Shown piece by piece: positions 1 to 5,072 of a stretch of DNA of 5,117 nt. Every line of letters begins with the position of its first letter. Positions within the stretch are counted from its first letter, which is position 1. The notes under the pieces were generated by a model, which saw only the letters and a program-made list of their open reading frames with translations, made no database searches and had not been told where the DNA came from. Origin of the DNA: Turicibacter sp. GTDB taxonomy: Bacteria > Bacillota > Bacilli > MOL361 > Turicibacteraceae. The stretch is taken from contig JAUMTV010000179.1 of the NCBI GenBank assembly GCA_030531025.1, positions 1 through 5,117 of the forward strand, given 5' to 3'. A program made the position numbers and the translations under genes.

Positions 1-60
1 TAAAAAGGACTAGAAACTGAGGATGATTCTGAAAATGTAGATTATTTCTCTGTTTATATA

Positions 61-149
61 TATATAAGTCCAGATAAGTTTTTCATATCGGAAAACTTTT
101 AGCTGGACTATAGTCTGTCTTAGCATTAAAGCAATCGATTAACTAAGAC
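61..149. repeat. Short form (A-C) of a modular structured repeat element
   Basis: The 17-base string TATATAAGTCCAGATAA at 61-77 recurs exactly at 4939-4955. Both copies continue into an AT-rich hairpin. Here, TATAAGTCCAG (63-73) pairs with CTGGACTATA (103-112) with one bulged A, enclosing an inner stem of 76-84 with 91-98. Positions 103-121 match 5072-5090 at 16 of 19 bases. The right-hand copy therefore has the same outer parts with about 90 extra bases between them, which are absent here. A further inverted repeat, GTCTTAG (117-123) with CTAAGAC (143-149), closes the likely element. A 10-base palindrome, GACTATAGTC, lies at 106-115. The exact ends and orientation cannot be fixed from two copies. 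It could be a miniature mobile repeat or an RNA motif. The repeat relationship is seen directly; mobility is inference. Confidence 0.75.
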
Positions 150-187
150 TGATGTAGAATGATGAAATACATTTCTGTTTCTATATA

Positions 188-574
188 GATGAATTATTAA
201 AAACGGCAAACATTACTCCAATGGTTAATCAAATTCGCCTTTGTCCGGGAGATACTCAAGATGAGGTCGTTAACTATTGTAAAGAGAAGCAAATATTACT
301 TGAAGCGTATAGCCCACTTGACACAGGAAAAATCTTTGAAGTTCATGAGTTACAACAAATCGCAGCTAAGTATGGAAAAAGTATTGCTCAAATTTGTATT
401 CGCTGGAGTTTACAAATGGGATTTTTACCGTTACCTAAATCTGTTCATTTTTCACGTATCGATGAAAATTCACAAGTGTTTGACTTTACTTTAGATGATT
501 ACGATATGAAATTGATTACAAATCTTAAAGGGTGTGTTGGTTATTCACGTAACCCAGATGAAACAGATTTTTAA
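188..574 (+). pseudogene. Aldo/keto reductase, C-terminal fragment
   Basis: This encodes the C-terminal part of an NAD(P)H-dependent aldo/keto reductase of the 2,5-diketogluconate/glyoxal reductase type. Family-like sequence starts upstream of the first ATG, at about codon 188 (DELLKTANITP before MVNQI at 221), with an in-frame stop at 155-157. The reading frame is therefore a remnant rather than a gene that begins at 221. Visible family landmarks are VNQI (usually VNQIE.HP, here followed by RLCPG), EAYSPL, the IAQICIRW helix, and the cofactor-binding stretch PLPKSVHFSRIDEN near residues 72-85 counted from 221. About 128 residues remain of the usual 270-280. The N-terminal barrel half with the catalytic Asp, Tyr, Lys and His is absent. 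No ribosome binding site precedes ATG 221. The break lies just downstream of the repeat element at 61-149. It is probably non-functional; a very short truncated protein from 221 is possible but cannot form the active site. Confidence 0.8.
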
Positions 575-580
575 TATGAA

Positions 581-607
581 AAGACTCAGTGAGGAACTGA
601 GTTTTTT
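581..607 (+). terminator. Rho-independent terminator after the aldo/keto reductase remnant
   Basis: A 7-base-pair stem of ACTCAGT (584-590) and ACTGAGT (596-602), with a GAGGA loop, is followed by a run of T to 607. It begins seven bases after the stop codon at 572-574. Confidence 0.85.
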
Positions 608-627
608 ATGGAATTAATTTTCATAGG

Positions 628-761
628 ATGAGTAATCAAGTTAAATTATTTTTCGATGAAGAAATACATAACTTTGTAAGACAGTTAAAAGAGTAAATGT
701 TGATTCAAAACAGAAGAGAAAAGAAGATATTGTTCAAATCAATAAGAAAATAAGGAAATAA
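628..761 (+). other. Spacer with possible decayed coding in two frames
   Basis: This spacer holds no intact gene. A 22-codon frame from ATG 628 (MSNQVKLFFDEEIHNF...) stops at 694-696. An overlapping frame then reads RVNVDSKQKRKEDIVQ... and stops at 759-761. Read together with one frame change near 688, they look like roughly 43 continuous codons with coding-like composition, which could be the tail of a decayed gene. Neither part has a convincing ribosome binding site and I recognise no family. The call rests only on appearance and may be chance in AT-rich DNA. Confidence 0.15.
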
Positions 762-772
762 TGGGGAGTTAT

Positions 773-800
773 TTCTTTGTTTATAAAATCATGTTATGAT
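773..800 (+). promoter_or_regulatory. Probable promoter of the TetR-family gene
   Basis: A good -10 hexamer, TATGAT (795-800), sits 16 bases after a weak -35, TTCTTT (773-778). Transcription would start near 807, giving a leader of under 30 bases. No TAGACA/TGTCTA half-site of the kind found before the hydratase gene occurs here, so direct autoregulation through the same sequence is not evident. Confidence 0.45.
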
Positions 801-834
801 AGGTTAAAATTGAGAGAGTAGTGAGGGAACTTGA

Positions 835-1398
835 ATGTCAGAATCATTAATTACGAAAAAGGCGATTGCCAATACGCTAAAAGAATTCACACAACAAAAG
901 CCATTTTCTAAAATTTCAATTCGTGATCTAACAACTACTTGTGGATTAAATCGTCAGACCTTTTATTATCATTTTCAAGATAAATATGAGTTATTAAATT
1001 GGATTTATGAACAAGAAGGTTTTATTCCATTAATGAATGGAATTACATTAGAAAACTGGCACCTAAAAGTGATGCAACTGTTAGAATATATGAAACAAGA
1101 GCAACGTTTTTACTATGAAACGATTTACCATGACGAATGTCATTTTCGAAATCATTTATTAAACATTACAACACACTTATTTAAAGAAGCTATTCAACGA
1201 CTAGATGAGCGTCAGATGACTGCTTTAGAAGAACAACAATTTATTGCAGAGTTTTTTGCTTATGGGGTCAGCGGAATGATTGTTTCATGGGTTAAATCAG
1301 GAATGAAGCAAGCACCTTCTGAGTTAGCCACTCAATTAAAAGGCATTGCCATCAAATGTGAAAAGTTAGCTTATGTGAGATATCAAGAGGATTTTTAA
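835..1398 (+). CDS. TetR/AcrR-family transcriptional regulator, DhaS-like
   Basis: This is a dimeric DNA-binding regulator of 187 residues, a normal length for the family. The N-terminal helix-turn-helix spans about residues 10-55. It contains the typical ISIRDLTTTCGLNRQTFYYH recognition segment, followed by FQDKYELLNWIY. The rest is the helical ligand-binding and dimerisation domain. Its end, FFAYGVSGMIVSWVKSGM (about residues 140-157), is characteristic of the subgroup annotated as dihydroxyacetone kinase regulator DhaS or TetR C-terminal domain 8. That subgroup name does not prove a role in dihydroxyacetone use. The start at ATG 835 is supported by GAGGG (823-827) seven bases upstream. The gene has its own promoter and a terminator at 1398-1427, and lies directly before the oleate hydratase gene. 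It is therefore the best candidate for controlling that gene through the inverted repeats at 1438-1492. The ligand may be an unsaturated fatty acid or acyl derivative; that is inference from the neighbour. Confidence 0.92.
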   Translation: MSESLITKKAIANTLKEFTQQKPFSKISIRDLTTTCGLNRQTFYYHFQDKYELLNWIYEQEGFIPLMNGITLENWHLKVMQLLEYMKQEQRFYYETIYHDECHFRNHLLNITTHLFKEAIQRLDERQMTALEEQQFIAEFFAYGVSGMIVSWVKSGMKQAPSELATQLKGIAIKCEKLAYVRYQEDF

Positions 1399-1427
1399 AA
1401 GCTGTTAGATTCGCCTAACAGCTTTTT
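1398..1427 (+). terminator. Rho-independent terminator after the TetR gene
   Basis: GCTGTTAG (1401-1408) pairs with CTAACAGC (1415-1422) across a six-base loop. A-rich sequence precedes the stem and a T tract follows to 1427. It overlaps the last base of the stop codon and separates the regulator transcript from the hydratase transcript. Confidence 0.9.
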
Positions 1428-1437
1428 AAATTGTTTT

Positions 1438-1492
1438 TTAGACAGTTTTTATAAAGTGTCTAATTACTAGACATTCCGAATTTTTTGTCTAA
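1438..1492. promoter_or_regulatory. Tandem inverted-repeat operator upstream of ohyA
   Basis: Four TAGACA/TGTCTA half-sites form two inverted repeats of the same geometry. The first pairs TTAGACA (1438-1444) with TGTCTAA (1457-1463) across 12 bases. The second pairs TAGACA (1468-1473) with TGTCTA (1486-1491), also across 12 bases. The units repeat every 29 bases. The two inner half-sites also form the palindrome TGTCTAATTACTAGACA (1457-1473), and the whole array is symmetric about position 1465. The last half-site lies at the -35 region of the hydratase promoter. This is typical of a TetR-family operator, and the TetR gene just upstream is the obvious binder. The repeats are seen directly; the binder and the repressing effect are inferred. 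Confidence 0.75.
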
Positions 1493-1520
1493 ATGCATTT
1501 TTAATGTGTGGTGATATATT
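1493..1520 (+). promoter_or_regulatory. Probable extended -10 promoter of ohyA
   Basis: TGATATATT (1512-1520) fits an extended -10 element (TG, one base, then TATATT at 1515-1520). The -35 region at the right spacing is poor (ATGCAT, 1493-1498), as expected for an extended -10 promoter. It directly abuts the last operator half-site, so a bound regulator would hinder polymerase. A second TATAAC at 1526-1531 is a weaker alternative. Confidence 0.5.
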
Positions 1521-1543
1521 AGAGGTATAACTTTAAAGGTGAC

Positions 1544-1548
1544 GGAGG
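1544..1548 (+). promoter_or_regulatory. Ribosome binding site deciding the ohyA start
   Basis: GGAGG here is only two bases from ATG 1551, eight bases from GTG 1557, and lies inside any frame begun at GTG 1539. The spacing favours GTG 1557 as the start. ATG 1551 remains possible and would add only Met-Arg. Confidence 0.65.
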
Positions 1549-1556
1549 TTATGAGA

Positions 1557-3269
1557 GTGAAAAAGAAATCAACTAAAACATTAATGGCGACAACAGCATT
1601 AGTAGGGGTAGCTACTGCTATTGGGGCTAAAAAGTATTATGAATTAAAAGAGCAATCAGCTACATCGGATTTAAGTGAAGGCATCGATTTAAATCGTGAC
1701 GTTTATTTTATCGGTGGTGGGCTAGCTTCACTTGCTGGAGCTGCTTATTTAGTGAGAGATTGCCATATGCCTGGGGAACAAATTCATATCATTGAAGGGA
1801 TGCCGATTTTAGGTGGAAGTAACGATGGAGCGGGAAATGTTCAAAATGGATTTGTTTGCCGTGGAGGACGTATGTTAAATGAAGAAACCTATGAAAACTT
1901 TTGGGAACTGTTTTCATCAATTCCGTCACTTGAAATGCCACATATGAGTGTGACAGAGGAAATATTGAATTTTGATCATTTACATCCAACACATGCTCAA
2001 GCTCGTCTAATTGATAAAGAGGGAACTATCTTAGATGTGACAAGTATGGGATTCAATACAGAGGATCGCTTAGCATTAGGAAAATTAATGGTAACACCAG
2101 AAGAAAACTTAGATGATATGACGATTGAGGAATGGTTCGCTCATACGCCACATTTCTTCGAAACAAACTTCTGGTATATGTGGCAAACAACATTTGCGTT
2201 CCAAAAATGGTCAAGCTTATTTGAATTCAAACGCTACATGGAACGTATGATTTTTGAATTTTCACGTATTGAAACACTCGAAGGTGTGACGCGTACGCCA
2301 TATAATCAATATGAATCAGTTATCTTACCGTTAAAAGTGTTCTTAGATGAGCATGGAGTAGATTTCAGTATTAATGCGACGGTCACAGATATTGATTTTG
2401 CTAAAGGAGAAGGAATTACAGCAACAGCCATTCACCTTGAACGCCATGGGGTAGAGGAAATCATCCATTTAAATAAAGGTGATTTATGTATCATGACTAA
2501 TGCATGTATGACTGACTGCGCTACACTTGGAGATATGACAACCGCTCCTGAATATAACCCTAATAACCCAATCTCAGGAGATTTATGGGCTAAAATCGCG
2601 GATAAAAAACCGGGGCTTGGAAACCCTGAACCATTCTTTGGAAAGCCTGAAGAAACCAATTGGGAAAGCTTTACGGTAACATGTAAAGGAAATAAATTAT
2701 TAAAATTAATTGAAAAATTCTCAGGAAATATCCCTGGTAGCGGGGCTTTAATGACGTTCAAAGATTCAAATTGGTTAATGAGTATTGTTGTCGCGGCGCA
2801 ACCTCATTTTAAAAATCAACCAATGGATACAACAATCTTTTGGGGATATGGATTATACACAGATAAAGTAGGAGACTATGTCAATAAACCAATGCGTGAA
2901 TGTACTGGAGAAGAATTATTAATTGAATTACTTCATCATTTACATTTTGAAGATCAAATCGATGAAATTATGGATACAGTCGTAAATGTCATTCCATGTA
3001 TGATGCCATATGTTGACGCGCAATTCCAACCACGTAAAATGACAGACCGTCCACAAGTCGTTCCAGCTGGATCAACCAACTTTGCCATGATCAGTCAATT
3101 CGTAGAAATTCCAGAAGACATGGTCTTCACTGAAGAATACTCAGTTCGTGCCGCACGTATCGCAGTTTATACGTTGATGAATTATAAAGAAAAACAAATC
3201 TGTCCTGTCACACCATATAAGAGAAATCCAAAAGTATTAAAAGATGCGTTAAAAAAAGCATACCGTTAA
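1557..3269 (+). CDS. ohyA: Oleate hydratase (fatty acid double-bond hydratase, MCRA family)
   Basis: This FAD-dependent enzyme adds water to the cis-9 double bond of oleate and related unsaturated fatty acids to give 10-hydroxy fatty acids. FAD is structural rather than redox-consumed. The product has 570 residues from GTG 1557, usual for the family. The dinucleotide-binding motif is IGGGLASLAGAAYLVRD (about 52-68), followed by IIEG (78-81) for the FAD ribose and GGSNDGAG (86-93). The CRGGRM motif at 101-106 corresponds to the family's RGGRE, where Glu is catalytic in the best-studied enzymes; here it is Met106. Tyr227 (in FKRYM) and Gln251 (in RTPYNQYES) are 24 residues apart, matching the catalytic Tyr241 and Gln265 of the Elizabethkingia enzyme. 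The C-terminal cofactor motif VPAGSTNFAMISQF is present. Residues 9-24 (LMATTALVGVATAIGA), preceded by several Lys, form a hydrophobic segment that may anchor the protein at the membrane. The gene is monocistronic, probably controlled by the upstream TetR regulator. Confidence 0.95.
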   Translation: MKKKSTKTLMATTALVGVATAIGAKKYYELKEQSATSDLSEGIDLNRDVYFIGGGLASLAGAAYLVRDCHMPGEQIHIIEGMPILGGSNDGAGNVQNGFVCRGGRMLNEETYENFWELFSSIPSLEMPHMSVTEEILNFDHLHPTHAQARLIDKEGTILDVTSMGFNTEDRLALGKLMVTPEENLDDMTIEEWFAHTPHFFETNFWYMWQTTFAFQKWSSLFEFKRYMERMIFEFSRIETLEGVTRTPYNQYESVILPLKVFLDEHGVDFSINATVTDIDFAKGEGITATAIHLERHGVEEIIHLNKGDLCIMTNACMTDCATLGDMTTAPEYNPNNPISGDLWAKIADKKPGLGNPEPFFGKPEETNWESFTVTCKGNKLLKLIEKFSGNIPGSGALMTFKDSNWLMSIVVAAQPHFKNQPMDTTIFWGYGLYTDKVGDYVNKPMRECTGEELLIELLHHLHFEDQIDEIMDTVVNVIPCMMPYVDAQFQPRKMTDRPQVVPAGSTNFAMISQFVEIPEDMVFTEEYSVRAARIAVYTLMNYKEKQICPVTPYKRNPKVLKDALKKAYR

Positions 3270-3275
3270 TCATTT

Positions 3276-3303
3276 AAACTCCTCTTTAAATTGAGGAGTT
3301 TTT
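3276..3303 (+). terminator. Rho-independent terminator after ohyA
   Basis: AAACTCCTC (3276-3284) pairs with GAGGAGTTT (3293-3301) around an eight-base AT-rich loop and runs into a T tract ending at 3303. It begins seven bases after the ohyA stop. Confidence 0.9.
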
Positions 3304-3319
3304 CATTGAGAGAAATCGA

Positions 3320-3348
3320 GAGTATTTTTAATATTCTTGATTTTTTTT
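3320..3348 (+). other. AT-rich hairpin followed by a T run, upstream of the phosphodiesterase gene
   Basis: GAGTATT (3320-3326) can pair with AATATTC (3330-3336), with one G-T pair and a three-base loop, followed by TTGA and eight T. It could be a weak backup terminator or a protein-binding site in the promoter region of the next gene. The stem is AT-rich and may be chance. No strong -35/-10 pair is visible here; TATGAT at 3351-3356 is the best -10 candidate but has no good -35. Confidence 0.2.
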
Positions 3349-3402
3349 AATATGATGAAAAGAGGGACTAAATAAAAATGAAGGAGAAAGGAGAGCTAAG
3401 AA

Positions 3403-4698
3403 ATGGATGAAGATAGAAGATATCTCATATTAATTTCATTAGATGCTGTTGGAATGGAAGACTTAAAAGTATTAAAAAATCTTCCTAATTTCTCAGCATT
3501 ACTAAAACGAGGAAGTCTGATTACTGATGTTGAGAGTATTTATCCTTCGTTAACGTACCCAGCTCATACGAGTATCATTACAGGAAAGTATCCGAAACAT
3601 CATGGTATTATAAATAACACAAAGTTAGAACGAAATTTAAACCATCCCGATTGGTATTGGTATCATAAAGATATTAAAGGAAAGACATTGTATGACGTAG
3701 CAGAAGAAAAAGGAATGAAGACATGTTCAATTTTATGGCCAGTTACCGCAAGAAGTCACATTACTTACAATATGCCCGAGATTTTCGATACGAAAAAGTG
3801 GCATAATCAACTTTGGCGGTCACTTACTTCAGGAAGTCTAAGTTATCAATTAAAGATGTTAAAGTATCTTAAGCTCATTGAAAAAGGAATGACGAGACCA
3901 GCCTTTGACCAATTTACAACGGAAGTAGCTTGCGAGACGATTAAAGCATATCAACCGCAATTGCTAATGCTTCATTTACTTGATTTAGATATGTATAAAC
4001 ATGATCAAGGGCTTAATCCCAAGATGCTTAAAGAGGTACTTTCAAGATTTGATTCGCAGCTTAGAAAAATAATTGATAGTTTAAAGGAAGCGAATATTTA
4101 TGAAAAAACTGTGATTGCTGTTATGGGAGATCATACGCAATTAGAAGTGTCAAAGTTGATTCGATTAAATACCCTCTTTATTCAAAAAGGCTGGTTAAAA
4201 GTTGATACAAAAGGACGTCTGAAATCATATGACGTGTTAGCTAAAAGTTGTGACGGTAGTACGTATATTTATTTAAAAAATGCGTTGCTTAAACATCAAG
4301 TCAGACAAGTACTTGAACAAGTTGAAGGCATTGAATGTATTTTAGAAAAAAATGAAATTAAAATTTTAGGGGCCGATGCACAAGCCGATTTTATGGTGGA
4401 GGCGAAGAAGGAATATTACTTTGTCGATGAGACATCAGGTGATTTGATAGAAAGTATCCATCAAGCAAGTGATGGGAACGTTCACCGCTATAAGGCGTGC
4501 CATGGCTATTTGCCAACGAAAGCGAATTATCAAACCTTTTTACTCATGAGTGGAGTAGGTATTAAACAAGGATATACGGTTAAAGGTGGTTCATTGATTG
4601 ATCATGCACCAACGTTTGCTAAAATTTTAGGATTAGAGTTAAAAGAGATGGATGGAAAAGCAAGACTTTGGATTTTTGATGAAGAGGTAACACCATAA
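3403..4698 (+). CDS. Alkaline phosphatase superfamily protein (type I phosphodiesterase/nucleotide pyrophosphatase-like)
   Basis: This is a metal-dependent phosphodiesterase or pyrophosphatase-like enzyme of 431 residues. The two-zinc site of the superfamily is readable in order: Asp14 in ISLDAVG; nucleophile Thr51 in PSLTYPAHTSIITG, the ENPP-type motif; Asp196 and His200 in DMYKHDQG (DxxxHxxG); Asp243 and His244 in GDHT; and His367 in CHGYLP. All expected metal ligands and the nucleophile are present, so it should be active. The usual DHGM is DHTQ here. There is no signal peptide or membrane segment, so it is probably cytoplasmic, unlike secreted ENPP enzymes. The substrate cannot be told from sequence; nucleotides, nucleotide sugars and phospholipid headgroups are all possible. 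The start at ATG 3403 is supported by GGAG (3390-3393) nine bases upstream. The gene stands alone between two terminators, so its place after ohyA does not show a shared operon. Confidence 0.88.
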   Translation: MDEDRRYLILISLDAVGMEDLKVLKNLPNFSALLKRGSLITDVESIYPSLTYPAHTSIITGKYPKHHGIINNTKLERNLNHPDWYWYHKDIKGKTLYDVAEEKGMKTCSILWPVTARSHITYNMPEIFDTKKWHNQLWRSLTSGSLSYQLKMLKYLKLIEKGMTRPAFDQFTTEVACETIKAYQPQLLMLHLLDLDMYKHDQGLNPKMLKEVLSRFDSQLRKIIDSLKEANIYEKTVIAVMGDHTQLEVSKLIRLNTLFIQKGWLKVDTKGRLKSYDVLAKSCDGSTYIYLKNALLKHQVRQVLEQVEGIECILEKNEIKILGADAQADFMVEAKKEYYFVDETSGDLIESIHQASDGNVHRYKACHGYLPTKANYQTFLLMSGVGIKQGYTVKGGSLIDHAPTFAKILGLELKEMDGKARLWIFDEEVTP

Positions 4699-4701
4699 AA
4701 G

Positions 4702-4728
4702 ACGATTCTACTAACAGAGTCGTTTTTT
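4702..4728 (+). terminator. Rho-independent terminator after the phosphodiesterase gene
   Basis: ACGATTCT (4702-4709) pairs with AGAGTCGT (4716-4723), with one G-T pair, across a six-base loop. A T run to 4728 follows. It starts four bases after the stop codon. Confidence 0.85.
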
Positions 4729-4777
4729 AATGAAAAAAGCAGGATTTTTAGCATGATTTCGTAAAGATGAAAGAATA

Positions 4778-4806
4778 TTGTTTAAATTTAAACATAGATT
4801 TTAATA
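4778..4806 (+). promoter_or_regulatory. Possible promoter containing a 14-base palindrome
   Basis: TTGTTT (4778-4783) could serve as a -35, with a weak AT-rich -10 around 4800-4806. The perfect palindrome GTTTAAATTTAAAC (4780-4793) overlaps the -35 and spacer, the position of a repressor site. AT-rich palindromes also arise by chance. It would drive the short frame at 4833. Confidence 0.3.
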
Positions 4807-4832
4807 GAGTTTAATAAAGTTGAGGTGTGAAT

Positions 4833-4955
4833 ATGGAACTTTTAGAAATGATTCAAGAAGTATTTAGTGAAGAAAATTATAACCGTCGTTTAAATCATAC
4901 GATGGTTAATGAAGTTAGGAATCTATCATTGTCAGAATTATATAAGTCCAGATAA
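4833..4955 (+). pseudogene. 5' end of an unrecognised gene, cut off by the repeat element
   Basis: A 40-codon frame begins MELLEMIQEVFSEENYNRR and ends ...LSELYKSR. It has a good ribosome binding site, GAGGTG (4822-4827), five bases before ATG 4833, and a possible promoter upstream. The first 35 codons look like ordinary coding sequence. The last codons (from about 4939) and the stop lie inside the repeat element shared with 61-77. This suggests that a longer gene was interrupted, with the element supplying the stop. It could instead be a genuine small protein whose end coincides with the element. I recognise no family. Confidence 0.5.
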
Positions 4956-4980
4956 ATTTTCTTCATAGAAAATTTTTAAG

Positions 4981-5023
4981 CCCTAGCAGTGGAGTAAACA
5001 TGCTTCGCATGCTAGGTGACCCC
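4981..5023. repeat. B module, first copy
   Basis: This module begins CCCTAGCAG.GGAG and ends AGGTGACCCC, both shared with the second copy. CCTAG (4982-4986) pairs with CTAGG (5012-5016), and CATGC (4999-5003) with GCATG (5007-5011) around a TTC loop. The trailing GGTGACC is itself a near-palindrome. Confidence 0.7.
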
Positions 5024-5025
5024 TT

Positions 5026-5072
5026 CCCTACCAGCGGAGGATACATTTACTTCGTAAATGGCAGGTGACCCC
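5026..5072. repeat. B module, second copy
   Basis: This module begins CCCTACCAG.GGAGG and ends AGGTGACCCC. CATTTAC (5044-5050) pairs with GTAAATG (5054-5060) around the same TTC loop as the first copy, though the stem sequence is different and two pairs longer. The outer stem is CCT-A-C (5027-5031) with G-C-AGG (5061-5065), including one mismatch. Conserved flanks with changed but still paired stems indicate selection or copying of structure. Confidence 0.7.

Noticed and set aside
4..102. 33-codon open frame at the left edge as the end of a gene
   Set aside because: An in-frame stop sits at 1-3, there is no start with a ribosome binding site, and its second part is repeat-element sequence.
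1539..1556. GTG 1539 as the start of the oleate hydratase
   Set aside because: The only good ribosome binding site (1544-1548) lies downstream of this codon, so it cannot direct initiation there.
2432..2761. Antisense open frame of 109 codons within ohyA
   Set aside because: It lies wholly opposite a strongly supported gene, has no ribosome binding site signal I can see, and resembles no family.
3378..3410. Ten-codon frame overlapping the start of the phosphodiesterase gene, as a leader peptide
   Set aside because: It has no ribosome binding site of its own and consists mainly of the purine-rich binding site of the real gene.
4981..5072. CRISPR repeats or integron attC sites
   Set aside because: There are only two units with no spacer between them, each folding internally, and no integron core sites or cas genes are visible.
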